A stretch of DNA of 64,000 nt from Methylovorus sp. MM2 (GTDB lineage Bacteria; Pseudomonadota; Gammaproteobacteria; Burkholderiales; Methylophilaceae), in assembly GCF_001648895.1 (NCBI RefSeq), contig NZ_LXUF01000001.1, positions 744,001-808,000 of the forward strand. The letters run 5' to 3'. Numbering within the stretch: the first letter of the stretch is position 1; the number at the start of each line of letters is the position of its first letter. The notes beneath the pieces are model-generated. The model made no database searches, was not told where the DNA came from, and was given only the letters and a program-made list of their open reading frames with translations. Position numbers and translations under genes: made by a program. Positions 37,733-47,134 of this stretch are shown here, one piece after another.

Positions 37733-38545
37733 ATGCATCCTATTCTCACCAATGCAGTAAAAGCCGCGCGCCGCGCCGGTAGCATTATCAACCGCGCATC
37801 GCAGGATGTGGGCGCGTTGAAGATTCAAACCAAGACTTATAACGACTTTGTGACTGAAGTCGATCAGGCTGCTGAACGTGCGATCATCGAAGTATTGCGC
37901 GATGCGTATCCTGACCATGGCTTTTTAGGTGAAGAGAGTGGGCATGACCGTACCGATGCAGAGAATGTCTGGATCATTGATCCTCTGGATGGTACGACCA
38001 ACTTCCTGCATGGCTTCCCTCAATATTCTATCTCTATTGCATTGATGCAAAAGGGCGTGTTGACGCAAGCGGTTGTTTACGACCCTAATCGTAATGATCT
38101 GTTCACGGCAACCCGTGGCCGCGGTGCTTTCCTCAATGACAAACGTATTCGCGTGAGTAATCGTTCAAAACTGCAAGATTCGATGATCGGCACAGGTTTC
38201 CCATTTCGTGACTTCTCGCATCTTGATACTTACTTGGCGATGTTCAAGGATATGGTGAAGAAGTCCTCAGGTATCCGTCGCCCAGGTTCTGCGGCACTTG
38301 ATCTTGCTTACGTGGCTGCTGGCTGGTTCGATGGTTTCTGGGAGATTGGTCTCTCAAAATGGGATATCGCGGCAGGAGCGCTTTTGATTCAAGAGGCTGG
38401 CGGTATCGTAGGTGATTTTGAGGGCAACGAAGAGTGGATCAACAGCGGTAATATCGTTGCGGGTAACCCCAAAGTATTTGCCCAGATGCTACAGACTTTG
38501 GCGCCGCATTTGACAGATACCCTTAAGACCAAGCCTGCTGTTTAA
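37733..38545 (+). CDS. suhB: Inositol-1-monophosphatase family protein SuhB
   Basis: A 270-residue Mg2+-dependent phosphatase; the E. coli homologue also acts as an rRNA antitermination factor. Metal-binding motifs GEESG (66-70), DPLDGTTN (83-90) and the late [15 protein letters not shown] are intact. [15 protein letters not shown] at the N-terminus is typical of SuhB. It is divergent from trmJ with 83 bp between, and mutS follows 28 bp later, possibly co-transcribed. Confidence 0.96.
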   Translation: MHPILTNAVKAARRAGSIINRASQDVGALKIQTKTYNDFVTEVDQAAERAIIEVLRDAYPDHGFLGEESGHDRTDAENVWIIDPLDGTTNFLHGFPQYSISIALMQKGVLTQAVVYDPNRNDLFTATRGRGAFLNDKRIRVSNRSKLQDSMIGTGFPFRDFSHLDTYLAMFKDMVKKSSGIRRPGSAALDLAYVAAGWFDGFWEIGLSKWDIAAGALLIQEAGGIVGDFEGNEEWINSGNIVAGNPKVFAQMLQTLAPHLTDTLKTKPAV

Positions 38546-38573
38546 AATTATCAGACTGCATCTCTAAGCCCTC

Positions 38574-41129
38574 ATGGATTCAGAAAACCTGCAGCAGCAT
38601 ACGCCCATGATGCGCCAGTATCTTGGACTTAAGGCACAGCATCCGGATATGTTGCTGTTCTATCGCATGGGGGATTTTTACGAACTCTTCCATGAAGACG
38701 CAGAGAAGGTCTCACGACTTTTAGGCATCACGCTGACAAAACGTGGCGCATCGAATGGTGAACCTATCAAAATGGCAGGTGTGCCATACCACGCTGTTGA
38801 GCAATATCTGGCTAAGCTCGCCAAGCTGGGTGAGGCAGTCGCTATTTGTGAACAGATAGGCGACCCTAAAACCAGCAAAGGACCGGTCGAGCGTCAGGTA
38901 ACCCGTATCCTGACACCGGGAACGCTAACTGATAGTGCTTTGCTGGATGATAGACGCGATAACCTGCTTTTAGCGATATATCCCGGGGAGGGCTTGCTTG
39001 GATTGGCGCGTATCAATCTCGCTTCCGGACAGTTTGTACTCAGTGAGATCGCTCCCGGCTTGTTGATGCAGGAGCTTGAGCGTATCTCGCCTGCCGAGTT
39101 GCTCATTCCTGATGATTTTTCTCATGCAGCGCTTGATCTTATCAAGTGCTCAAAAAAACGCCTTGCGCCTTGGCAGTTCGATATCGACTCAGCGACGCAA
39201 AGTCTTACTAAGCAATTCAATACTTATGATCTTGATGGATATGGTTGCGCTGACCTTGCGCCTGCAATAAGCGCCGCTGGCGCCTTGCTCGATTACATCA
39301 AACATACCCAGCGCACTACGTTACCGCATATCAATGGCCTGACTGTAGAGCAGGCTAGCCACTACATTCAGTTAGACGCAGCAACACGCCGTAATCTTGA
39401 AATAGATCAGACCTTGCGTGGTGAACCATCGCCCACGCTATATTCATTGCTCGATAGCACGCAGACCGCGATGGGTGCACGTCTATTGCGACAATGGTTG
39501 CACCACCCATTACGTGACCATGCGCACATCACAGCACGTCACCATGTTGTCAGCACATTGCTTGAAAAATCTGCATATGCTGGTTTAAGGCAGGTCTTAA
39601 ATCCAGTAGGCGATATTGAACGTATCACTGCTCGCATTGCATTAAAAACAGCACGGCCACGCGATCTTTCCGGCTTGCGCGAAAGTCTCAAGCAATTACC
39701 GCTGTTACATGCTGCGCTTGCGCAAACCACATCTCCGCTGCTTGCCTCCTTGTTGGCTGATTCACAGGTTCCTGAGGCAGTGATTGGTCTGTTACAAAGC
39801 GCGATTCAGCTGGAGCCATCCTCTGTACTGCGTGAGGGCGGGGTAATCGCTGATGGTTTTGATGCTGAACTGGATGAATTACGTGGCATACAGACCAATT
39901 GCGGTGATTTCCTGCTGAAATTCGAGGCTGAAGAAAAGGCGCGTACTGGCATCGCCAATCTAAAGGTCGAATATAACAGTGTGCATGGTTTTTATATCGA
40001 GATAAGCCGCGCGCAGGCTGAGAATGCGCCAGCTGAATATCGACGTCGCCAAACACTTAAAAACGCTGAGCGATTCATTACGCCTGAGCTAAAGACGTTT
40101 GAGGATAAGGTCCTGTCGGCAAATGATCGGGCGTTGGCGCGTGAGAAATATCTCTATGAAATTCTGCTGAATCAGCTGGCACCGCATATTCAGACATTGC
40201 AGGCTAATGCAATGGCGGTCGCCACGCTTGATGTGTTGGGCGCTTTTGCAGAGCGCGCTGAAGCACTCAATTACGTTGCGCCAGAGTTCGTCAGTGAAGC
40301 AGGTATTACGATCAAAGGCGGCCGTCACCCTGTTGTCGAGCAGATCGCCCAGCCGTTTATCCCTAACGATGTCATCTTGTCTCCTTATCGACAGTTGCTG
40401 CTGATCACCGGTCCGAATATGGGCGGTAAATCTACTTATATGCGTCAAACAGCCTTGATCGTATTGCTGGCGCATTGTGGCTGTTTCGTCCCTGCTACCG
40501 TCGCAAAGATCGGCAAGATAGACCGCATATTCACGCGCATTGGGGCATCAGATGACTTGGCTGGTGGACGTTCTACTTTTATGGTGGAAATGACGGAGAC
40601 TGCCAATATTCTGCACAATGCAACCGAACATAGCCTTGTGCTGTTGGATGAGATTGGTCGCGGTACATCGACGTTTGATGGTCTTGCGCTGGCTTGGGCA
40701 GTAGCCAAGCAGTTATTGGAAAAGAACCGTAGCTATACCTTGTTTGCTACGCATTATTTCGAGTTGACGCGTATCGTCGAGGAATTCAAGCAAGCAGTGA
40801 ACGTTCACCTCGATGCGGTTGAACATGGTAATGGCATCGTATTCCTGCACAGTGTGCAGGATGGCCCGGCTAGCCGGAGTTATGGCCTGCAAGTCGCGCA
40901 ACTCGCAGGGGTGCCAAAATCAGTGGTGGCTGCTGCTAAACGTAAACTTACTCAATTAGAGCAACAAAATCTAACAGCTGGCCCACAGGGTGATATGTTC
41001 GTTGCCGCTGAAAGTACACCAGAGCCGACAGGTCACCCGGTAGTCAATGAACTTGAAACCATCGAGCCCGATGAGCTCACCCCTAAACAGGCGCTGGAAG
41101 CCCTCTATCGCTTGAAAGGGTTGCTCTAG
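38574..41129 (+). CDS. mutS: DNA mismatch repair protein MutS
   Basis: An 851-residue mismatch sensor. The N-terminal mismatch-binding domain has the Phe-x-Glu motif ([12 protein letters not shown] at about 32-43) that stacks on the mispair. Connector, lever and clamp domains follow, then the ABC ATPase with Walker [10 protein letters not shown] (613-621), the signature region [14 protein letters not shown], Walker [17 protein letters not shown] and the ATHYFELT His. The C-terminal [21 protein letters not shown] is the usual tetramerisation/clamp tail. Full length and intact, so mismatch repair should be functional if mutL is present elsewhere. Confidence 0.98.
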   Translation: MDSENLQQHTPMMRQYLGLKAQHPDMLLFYRMGDFYELFHEDAEKVSRLLGITLTKRGASNGEPIKMAGVPYHAVEQYLAKLAKLGEAVAICEQIGDPKTSKGPVERQVTRILTPGTLTDSALLDDRRDNLLLAIYPGEGLLGLARINLASGQFVLSEIAPGLLMQELERISPAELLIPDDFSHAALDLIKCSKKRLAPWQFDIDSATQSLTKQFNTYDLDGYGCADLAPAISAAGALLDYIKHTQRTTLPHINGLTVEQASHYIQLDAATRRNLEIDQTLRGEPSPTLYSLLDSTQTAMGARLLRQWLHHPLRDHAHITARHHVVSTLLEKSAYAGLRQVLNPVGDIERITARIALKTARPRDLSGLRESLKQLPLLHAALAQTTSPLLASLLADSQVPEAVIGLLQSAIQLEPSSVLREGGVIADGFDAELDELRGIQTNCGDFLLKFEAEEKARTGIANLKVEYNSVHGFYIEISRAQAENAPAEYRRRQTLKNAERFITPELKTFEDKVLSANDRALAREKYLYEILLNQLAPHIQTLQANAMAVATLDVLGAFAERAEALNYVAPEFVSEAGITIKGGRHPVVEQIAQPFIPNDVILSPYRQLLLITGPNMGGKSTYMRQTALIVLLAHCGCFVPATVAKIGKIDRIFTRIGASDDLAGGRSTFMVEMTETANILHNATEHSLVLLDEIGRGTSTFDGLALAWAVAKQLLEKNRSYTLFATHYFELTRIVEEFKQAVNVHLDAVEHGNGIVFLHSVQDGPASRSYGLQVAQLAGVPKSVVAAAKRKLTQLEQQNLTAGPQGDMFVAAESTPEPTGHPVVNELETIEPDELTPKQALEALYRLKGLL

Positions 41130-41163
41130 GCTCAAAACTATTTTGGCTTGGCTTCGTTCTAGC

Positions 41164-41952
41164 TTAGGTAATGGTTCTAACTAAGCCACCTTCCGCACGA
41201 ATCGTCGAACCATTGATGATAGATGCGCGATCACTGGTTACGAATGCCACGATGTCACCGATCTCTTTTGGGTCGATCAAACGTTGAATCAACGAGCTTG
41301 GGCGATTCTCGGCGATGAACTTCTTCTCAGCCTCTTTCAATGGCACATCAGGGAATATGCCTTGAATAAACTTCTCAACGCCTTCTGTTCTGGTCGGGCC
41401 GGGCAGTACGGAATTCACTGTCACTTGTGTGCCTTTGGTCAGTTCAGACAATGCACGCGAGATGCCTAATTGCATCGTCTTTGTCGCGCTGTAATGTGCC
41501 ATCTCAGGCGCAGGCGTGATGCCAGATTCACTTGAGATGAAAATCACACGGCCAGTTCCTTTTTGAATCATTTTTTCAAGATAATGGCGGGTTAGGCGCA
41601 CGCCACTCATGATGTTCACTTCAAACAGATTCTGCCAGGCTTCATCAGTTTCATCGAAAAAGCCAACGGCTTCATAGATACCCAAATTGTTCACCAGAAT
41701 ATCTACCTCATTGATCTGGCTAATCGTCTCTGTGCAACCTGCTGCTGTACCATTATCGGCTGCAAGTGGAATAAGATTGGCATCTGGATTCGTTCTTAAT
41801 ATGTCAGCAATCGCTGTTTGCACGTTGGACATGCTGCGACCATTGATGATCACTTTTGCGCCTTCAGCTGCTAAAGAGCGCGCGATTTCCAAGCCTATGC
41901 CGCCAGATGATGCAGTGACTAATGCCGTTTTATTCTCTAGACCAAATTTCAT
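41164..41952 (-). CDS. SDR family oxidoreductase
   Basis: A 262-residue classical SDR. The cofactor motif TASSGGIG is at about residues 13-20, NNLG follows the fourth strand, Ser is in FISSESG and Tyr-Lys in YSATK. It ends with [19 protein letters not shown]. Members of this subgroup are annotated as 3-oxoacyl-ACP reductase-like; the substrate is unknown. It is divergent from a LysR regulator (115-bp shared AT-rich promoter), the standard layout for regulator and target. Confidence 0.92.
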   Translation of the reverse strand: MKFGLENKTALVTASSGGIGLEIARSLAAEGAKVIINGRSMSNVQTAIADILRTNPDANLIPLAADNGTAAGCTETISQINEVDILVNNLGIYEAVGFFDETDEAWQNLFEVNIMSGVRLTRHYLEKMIQKGTGRVIFISSESGITPAPEMAHYSATKTMQLGISRALSELTKGTQVTVNSVLPGPTRTEGVEKFIQGIFPDVPLKEAEKKFIAENRPSSLIQRLIDPKEIGDIVAFVTSDRASIINGSTIRAEGGLVRTIT

Positions 41953-42067
41953 GATGTCGGGCTTTCTTTTAAGTTAAAAATAGGCGAATTAATAGCGACA
42001 TTATGCAGATGTTATTTTTGCGTTTATAGTGGTAAATATACAAAATAATATTGAATATTAATCAATA

Positions 42068-42955
42068 ATGAAAATCACCACGGATGAATTACAAGCCTTT
42101 GTCGCGATTGCGGATGTCGGTTCGATTACAAGGGCCGCCGATTATCTGGATCAAACCACATCCGGCGTGAGTCGAGCGCTCTCTCGGCTCGAAGAAAAAC
42201 TCGGTGTCACCTTGCTGCATCGCACGACAAGGCGACTTAATTTAACGGAAGAGGGCAGGGTATTCCTTGTTCAGGCACGCGAGATTATTCAATCTATCGA
42301 TAGCGCTGAAGAGTCGATGATGCTCCGCTGGCAACGACCTGCCGGCGTATTGCGCGTCAATACAGCGACACCATTTATGGTGCACTGCGTGATCCCTCAT
42401 ATGCGCGATTTTCGCGATTTATATCCTGATATCCAGCTTGAGCTGGATACCGATGATCTTGTAATTGATCTGCTTGAGCGTCGCACCGATATCGCGATAC
42501 GCATAGGCCCGCTGGAAGATTCGACATTGCATGCACGCTCACTTGGTAAGAGTAAGTTGCGCTTGCTTGCCAGCCCCAATTATCTAGCAAGATATGGTAT
42601 TCCTGCCACGATCGATGATTTTTCACGACACACACTGCTTGGGTTCACTGAACCTGCATCATTGAATAATTGGCCGTTGATTGGCGCATCAGGCAATCAG
42701 CATAAGATCGTGCCGAATATCGCGGCCTCTAGTGGGGAAAGTCTAAGAGAGCTTGCCTTATGCGATCTTGGCATCGTTTGCCTGTCTAACTTCATGACGC
42801 ATCAGGATGTGGCTGGTGGCCGATTAGTCCCAATACTTGAGGCGCATACCGCCGAACATTTTCAGCCTGTGCATGCCGTTTATTACCAGAATACGCGGTT
42901 ATCTGCGCGTATCAGCTGTTTTTTGAATTTTCTACAAAGCGTTATTCAGCTATAG
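42068..42955 (+). CDS. LysR family transcriptional regulator
   Basis: A 295-residue LysR regulator. The winged HTH is in the first 60 residues (LQAFVAIADVGSITRAADYLDQTTSGVSRALSRLEEKLG... with HRTTRRLNLTEEG). The effector domain contains RRTDIAIRIGPLEDSTLHARSLG, typical of the CrgA/DmlR-like subgroup that often controls a divergent SDR gene. It likely regulates the SDR at 41164 and itself. Confidence 0.93.
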   Translation: MKITTDELQAFVAIADVGSITRAADYLDQTTSGVSRALSRLEEKLGVTLLHRTTRRLNLTEEGRVFLVQAREIIQSIDSAEESMMLRWQRPAGVLRVNTATPFMVHCVIPHMRDFRDLYPDIQLELDTDDLVIDLLERRTDIAIRIGPLEDSTLHARSLGKSKLRLLASPNYLARYGIPATIDDFSRHTLLGFTEPASLNNWPLIGASGNQHKIVPNIAASSGESLRELALCDLGIVCLSNFMTHQDVAGGRLVPILEAHTAEHFQPVHAVYYQNTRLSARISCFLNFLQSVIQL

Positions 42956-42968
42956 ATGACAGGAGTAA

Positions 42969-42996
42969 AAAAGCACCAGATAAAACTGGTGCTTTT
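42969..42996. terminator. Bidirectional terminator between lysR gene and slyD
   Basis: Stem AAAAGCACCAG / CTGGTGCTTTT (11 bp) with a 6-base loop, between convergent genes. Confidence 0.9.
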
Positions 42997-43019
42997 AAAG
43001 AGGCCAATATTTTTAAGGC

Positions 43020-43499
43020 CTAGTGGTGATGACCACCGGCGCCATGTACGTGACCGTGTGATATCTCTTCCTGACCGGCCGTGCGTACGTCTGTAATGGT
43101 CGCCTTGAACAATACACGCTCACCCGCCCAAGGATGGTTGCCATCCACGATCACCTTGCCATCTTCGATGTTGGTGATTGTATAAAGAATCACCTCACCG
43201 CTGTCGTCTTCACCTTCGAACTGCATGCCGACTTTTAAATCTTTGCTTGGGAATGCTGAAGCTGGTTCCATTTGTACCAGATCCTCATCATAATCACCAA
43301 ATGCATCCGCAGGCTCTAATGTGATCTCAATGCTGTCACCGGCAGATTTGCCGTGCAACTCTTCTTCCACTTTTGGGAAGATATTGTCATAGCCGCCATG
43401 TAAATAATTGACCGGCTCGGCACTTGATTCTAAGACGTTACCTTCCGAGTCACGGAGTTCATAAGTCATGGTAACAACAGTGTTCATGGCGATTTGCAT
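43020..43499 (-). CDS. slyD: FKBP-type peptidyl-prolyl isomerase, SlyD-like
   Basis: A 159-residue cytoplasmic prolyl isomerase and chaperone. The split FKBP domain (TYELRDSEGNVLESS, YLHGGYDNIFPKVEEELHGK) encloses an insert-in-flap domain (DAFGDYDEDLVQMEPASAFP, VDGNHPWAGERVLFKATI). The C-terminus is His-rich (SHGHVHGAGGHHH), as in SlyD proteins that bind nickel, though shorter and without the Cys residues of the E. coli tail. Start at MQIAM with AGGA upstream. Confidence 0.94.
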   Translation of the reverse strand: MQIAMNTVVTMTYELRDSEGNVLESSAEPVNYLHGGYDNIFPKVEEELHGKSAGDSIEITLEPADAFGDYDEDLVQMEPASAFPSKDLKVGMQFEGEDDSGEVILYTITNIEDGKVIVDGNHPWAGERVLFKATITDVRTAGQEEISHGHVHGAGGHHH

Positions 43500-43557
43500 G
43501 TTTTTTTCCTAACTTTTAAAAATTACTACAACTAATCCATTGGTTCTAAATGATGAT

Positions 43558-44022
43558 TTAACTAAGGTCTTTTACTAACCCCAGCACTTCATGTGCGTGA
43601 CCTTTGGCCACGACACCATATTGCATACTGCGTAACACCCCTTCGCTATCGATGAGGAAAGTCGAGCGTACGATTCCCATCTTCTTGATGCCGTCTTTTT
43701 CTTTTTCCTGCCAGACTTTATATTTTTCGCATATCTTGCCATCCACATCAGCTAGTAGGATGACGGCCAGACCATGTTTATCCCGAAAGGCTGCATGGCT
43801 GATGCAGTCATCTTTACTGACGCCTACAACTACCGTGTTTTGCTTGATGAATTCATCTTCAAGATCACTGAATTCAATCGCTTCAACCGTACAGCCTGGG
43901 GTGTCGTCTTTCGGATAGAAATACAGAACTATTTTCTTGCCGCGGAGTTTGGAAAGTTTAAACATCTCCATATCTGCGTCAGGTAGGGAAAAATCCGGTG
44001 CAGGAGAATCAAGCTGCAACAT
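43558..44022 (-). CDS. bcp: Thioredoxin-dependent peroxiredoxin, Bcp/PrxQ type
   Basis: A 154-residue peroxiredoxin reducing H2O2 and organic peroxides. The peroxidatic Cys is in DDTPGCTVEA (Cys44), with the conserved Pro and Thr of the active site. The resolving Cys found five residues later in E. coli Bcp is absent here (EAIEF), so this is a 1-Cys-like member; the Cys in GKICEKYKVW is conserved in the family. It is 58 bp upstream of slyD on the same strand and divergent from the RoxA-like gene. Confidence 0.93.
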   Translation of the reverse strand: MLQLDSPAPDFSLPDADMEMFKLSKLRGKKIVLYFYPKDDTPGCTVEAIEFSDLEDEFIKQNTVVVGVSKDDCISHAAFRDKHGLAVILLADVDGKICEKYKVWQEKEKDGIKKMGIVRSTFLIDSEGVLRSMQYGVVAKGHAHEVLGLVKDLS

Positions 44023-44070
44023 AGCGCGGGAGCCGTTACTTAAGATGAATTCATTCTACCTCATTTATCC

Positions 44071-45273
44071 ATGCATAAAGCAATGCGCTATCATGCCGAT
44101 ATGAAAAAAAATCTTGCCCATGTAGATAAAAAACAACAATTAGCCAGCCTGCTTGGTGGTATCTCGCCCGAGCACTTCTTAGCTGATTACTGGCAGAAGA
44201 AACCACTGCTTATTCGTGCAGCCATTCCAAGTTTTCAAGGCCTTTTAGACCCTAATGAATTAGCCGGATTGGCATGTGAGGATGAGGTGCAATCGCGTTT
44301 GGTGATACAGCAACGAGGCAAGTGGAAACTGGAAAGCGGCCCATTTGAGGAAAACCGCTTTGCCAAATTACCGGAAACGAACTGGACATTGCTTGTGCAA
44401 AGTGTGAACCATCATTTGCAGGAAGCGACTGATCTTTTGCAACACTTTGATTTCATCCCCCATGCAAGGTTGGATGATCTCATGGTGAGCTATGCGCCAG
44501 ATGGCGGTGGTGTCGGCCCGCATTTCGATTCATACGATGTATTCTTGCTGCAAGGTCAAGGTAAACGGCTATGGCGTGTTAGTGAGCAGGATGACCTTTC
44601 ACTGGTAGATGGTGCGCCGCTACGTATTCTTGAGAATTTTCAGGTAGAGCAAGAGTATCTACTGGAGGCTGGAGATATGCTTTATTTGCCCCCCCACGTT
44701 GCGCATTGGGGCATTGCCGTTGGCGATTGTATGACGTATTCGATCGGGTTCCGAGCACCTGCTGCAAAAGAGCTCACGCAGGAATTTCTCAGTTTTTTGC
44801 ATGATGATATCGCCAGCATGCAAAGTGGTGCAGGCAACATGTATTCTGATCCCGACTTGGAATTACAAAACCAGCCTGCCGAAATCAGCGCGCAGATGGT
44901 AAACAAGGTTCACAACATACTTAGCAATATCCGCTGGGATAAACATGATGTCGCCAGATTTTTGGGTAAATACCTTTCTGAGCCCAAGCCAGATGTTTTT
45001 TTTGATACGCCAAAGCCTATCACCATGAAAATATTTACTGAGCGGCTTAAAAAAAATGGCATTCAGCTAAGTCTGAAAAGTCAGATGCTCTTCCATGAAG
45101 AGTATTGCTTTATTAATGGAGAACTGGTCGAGCAAGCTTCAGCGGATATTGAGGCTATTCGCATGCTGGCTAATCAACGCAAGATACCGCCACAGGATTT
45201 TTATACGAATGCGCTGGTCACACAATTACATGCGTGGTATTTATCCGGGTACTTGGTTTTCTCCAAACAATAA
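44071..45273 (+). CDS. roxA: Ribosomal protein uL16 arginine hydroxylase (RoxA/YcfD-like), JmjC/cupin oxygenase
   Basis: A 400-residue Fe(II)/2-oxoglutarate oxygenase; the E. coli homologue YcfD hydroxylates an Arg of ribosomal protein L16. The N-terminal ISPEHFLADYWQKKPLLIRAA is typical. The metal-binding HxD is in GVGPHFDSYDVFLLQ and the distal His in LPPHVAHWG; the C-terminal winged-helix part is present. In-frame ATG codons at 44083 and 44101 are possible alternative starts; none has a clear Shine-Dalgarno. The gene starts a plus-strand run with the two following genes. Confidence 0.9.
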   Translation: MHKAMRYHADMKKNLAHVDKKQQLASLLGGISPEHFLADYWQKKPLLIRAAIPSFQGLLDPNELAGLACEDEVQSRLVIQQRGKWKLESGPFEENRFAKLPETNWTLLVQSVNHHLQEATDLLQHFDFIPHARLDDLMVSYAPDGGGVGPHFDSYDVFLLQGQGKRLWRVSEQDDLSLVDGAPLRILENFQVEQEYLLEAGDMLYLPPHVAHWGIAVGDCMTYSIGFRAPAAKELTQEFLSFLHDDIASMQSGAGNMYSDPDLELQNQPAEISAQMVNKVHNILSNIRWDKHDVARFLGKYLSEPKPDVFFDTPKPITMKIFTERLKKNGIQLSLKSQMLFHEEYCFINGELVEQASADIEAIRMLANQRKIPPQDFYTNALVTQLHAWYLSGYLVFSKQ

Positions 45274-45301
45274 GTCTTTCCATAATATTAGGAGTGCATA
45301 G

Positions 45302-45802
45302 ATGGCAGAAGAAAAACCTGAGTTGGTTCCCGATGAAATCATCCTCGGCGAGGCCAATTATAGAGAAGCCTTAAATCTGGTGATAGCCAGCGCTGAAAGC
45401 GAGCTGTTGATATTCGATGAAGATTTGTCAAAAGGGGATTACGCAAGTCTGAAGCGTTTTGAGTTGATTCGCGATTTTCTCTCTAAAGGCTCAACCACTA
45501 AACTGATTATTATCCTGCACGATACCGCCTACTTTACCTCTCGTTGCCCGCGGCTGTTCGCGCTTTTGCAGACTTACGGGCACTTGATGTCGGTTTATCA
45601 GACGACCGAACAGGCGAAAGTTGCTAAGGATATATTTATCATTGCCGACCAAAAACACTATCTGCGACGCTTTCATGTCGATCAGGCACGTTTTAAGTAT
45701 GCATTCGACGATGAAAAAACAGCCAATATGCTCAATATGCGCTTTGATGAGCTAAGGGAGTGGACAGGTGAAGCGGTTTCTCCTACCACCTTGGGGTTAT
45801 GA
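45302..45802 (+). CDS. Conserved hypothetical protein downstream of RoxA-like gene
   Basis: A 166-residue cytoplasmic protein without a signal or TM segment. The fold looks alpha/beta with strands ESELLIFDEDL, STKLIIILHDTAYF and KDIFIIADQKHYLRRFH, reminiscent of the phospholipase-D-like fold used by several DUFs, but no HKD motif is present. It resembles uncharacterised betaproteobacterial proteins encoded next to RoxA (DUF7931-like); I cannot assign a function. It follows the RoxA-like gene by 28 bp and overlaps the next gene by 4 bp (ATGA), so the three genes are probably an operon. Confidence 0.8.
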   Translation: MAEEKPELVPDEIILGEANYREALNLVIASAESELLIFDEDLSKGDYASLKRFELIRDFLSKGSTTKLIIILHDTAYFTSRCPRLFALLQTYGHLMSVYQTTEQAKVAKDIFIIADQKHYLRRFHVDQARFKYAFDDEKTANMLNMRFDELREWTGEAVSPTTLGL

Positions 45803-46629
45803 TGCATACGATGAAAAAACTATTTCTGGCTTGTGTTTTATTTATGCTGAGCGCTGTGGCAAATGCGCAGGTCGAGTTCAGGATGATCACCCTGCAACAT
45901 CGTTTTGCCAATGATGTCCTACCTACCGTACAACAGATGGTTGGGCCTGAGGGCAGTGCTGGCGCTATCGATAACCAACTATGGGTGCGAGCCACACCTG
46001 AACGTTTGGCAATGATAGAAGAGATCGTTGCTTCATTAGATACTGCACGTAAGAATATGCGTATCACGATTAGCCACGATGATGTCCGACAATCGGATAG
46101 CCTTGGTGGAGGTGTCAGTGGTAGTGGCCGGATTGGCGATGTCCGTGTCGGCGTTGGAGGTGTTCAAAGTTATGAGCGACGCGATGGTGTACGCATCGAC
46201 CTCAATCAAAGGCAAAGCAATACATCATCAAGCGGAAGCGAGTTCGTCTCTGTGGTAGATGGTGAACGTGCTTTTATTCGTGTAGGTCAATCTGTGCCTT
46301 TTACCCAGCAATGGGTGATGTTTTCGCAAAGATATTTAAGCACTTACCAGACAACTGATTTCAGGGATATCACCACAGGCTTCGCTGTACGACCAAGGCA
46401 TATCGGTGGTTTGGTCGAGCTCGAGATCACACCGCGTATTGCCAAGCTTAACAATATGGGCTTTATTGATTTTGAGGAGCTTTCGACTGTAGTTAGAGTC
46501 AAGCCGGGCGAGTGGTTTGACCTCGGTGGTAATATGCAATCACGAGATGATGTGAGTCGAGCGATATTAAGTCAGCAGCAGGGCAGTGAAAGCCGTAGCA
46601 GTAAGCTGATGATAAAAGTGGATGATTAG
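45799..46629 (+). CDS. Secretin short-domain (N0/NolW-like) periplasmic protein
   Basis: A 276-residue exported protein: a signal peptide of about 24 residues (ending AVANA), then QVEFRMITLQHRFANDVLPTVQQM and DNQLWVRATPERLAMIEEIVASLD, the ladder-type secretin N-domain. The second half (GERAFIRVGQSVPFTQQW, VRPRHIGGLVELEITPRI, VVRVKPGEWFDLGG) resembles the first strands of a secretin C-domain. At 276 residues it is far too short for a complete gated outer-membrane ring, and no type II/III or pilus genes are nearby. A Gly/Ser-rich linker lies near residues 95-115. It is co-directional with and overlaps the preceding gene by 4 bp. Confidence 0.82.
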   Translation: MMHTMKKLFLACVLFMLSAVANAQVEFRMITLQHRFANDVLPTVQQMVGPEGSAGAIDNQLWVRATPERLAMIEEIVASLDTARKNMRITISHDDVRQSDSLGGGVSGSGRIGDVRVGVGGVQSYERRDGVRIDLNQRQSNTSSSGSEFVSVVDGERAFIRVGQSVPFTQQWVMFSQRYLSTYQTTDFRDITTGFAVRPRHIGGLVELEITPRIAKLNNMGFIDFEELSTVVRVKPGEWFDLGGNMQSRDDVSRAILSQQQGSESRSSKLMIKVDD

Positions 46630-46810
46630 CTTTACCTCATCATGCTAGATTTAAATTTAAGTAAAAAATAGACATTATTTGATAAATATATCCAGAGATT
46701 AGACAAAAAAGCTGTTTTTTTTTCTCGGAGCTGGTAGAATTTTTGTACTCGGTAACGCCAGCTATGGTTGCCGTAACTGGTTAATTTATGATTATTTTAA
46801 GGGAAACAAA

Positions 46811-47029
46811 ATGACACGTTCCGCTCTGTTAGCTGCTTTACTTGCACTTGCTCTTACCGCTTGCGGTCAAAAAGAAGAAGAAGCTCCAGTTGAAGCTCCT
46901 GCTGTTGAAGCACCAGCTGCTGAAGTACCAGCTCCTGCTGCTGAAACTCCAGCTCCAGAAGCTCCTGCTGCTGAAACTCCAGCTGAAGCACCAGCTGCTG
47001 AAACTCCAGCTCCAGCTGAAGCTAAGTAA
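46811..47029 (+). CDS. Small Ala/Pro/Glu-rich lipoprotein
   Basis: A 72-residue lipoprotein: signal peptide with lipobox LALTACGQ (Cys18), then a repetitive tail built from APAAETPAPEAP-type units up to the Lys end. The tail is coded by near-identical GAAGCTCCAGCT-type repeats, prone to slippage. Such tails are extended and may span or sense the periplasm; function unknown. GGG near the start (AAGGGAAAC) acts as Shine-Dalgarno, and a strong terminator follows, so it is a stand-alone small gene. Confidence 0.85.
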   Translation: MTRSALLAALLALALTACGQKEEEAPVEAPAVEAPAAEVPAPAAETPAPEAPAAETPAEAPAAETPAPAEAK

Positions 47030-47061
47030 TAGCTAGCGTTATTTAATAACGCAAACTAAGC

Positions 47062-47088
47062 AAAAAGCCGACTTAAAGTCGGCTTTTT
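47062..47088 (+). terminator. Rho-independent terminator after the small lipoprotein gene
   Basis: Stem AAAAAGCCGACTT / AAGTCGGCTTTTT with minimal loop, 32 bp after the stop. It is symmetrical and can also act on the minus strand after the MBL gene. Confidence 0.9.
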
Positions 47089-47134
47089 GCTTTATTAGTG
47101 TCGCTAAAGATGTACTGTCTGGAGGTAGCTAAAT

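Noticed and set aside
46690-46740. Possible terminator at the T-run after AAAAAAGCTG
   Set aside because: No stable GC stem precedes the T-run; only a weak short inverted repeat is present.
46842-47036. Leu/Gln/Lys-rich frame overlapping the small lipoprotein gene
   Set aside because: A frame-shifted reading of the same repeats; the lipoprotein frame has a proper signal, lipobox and Shine-Dalgarno.
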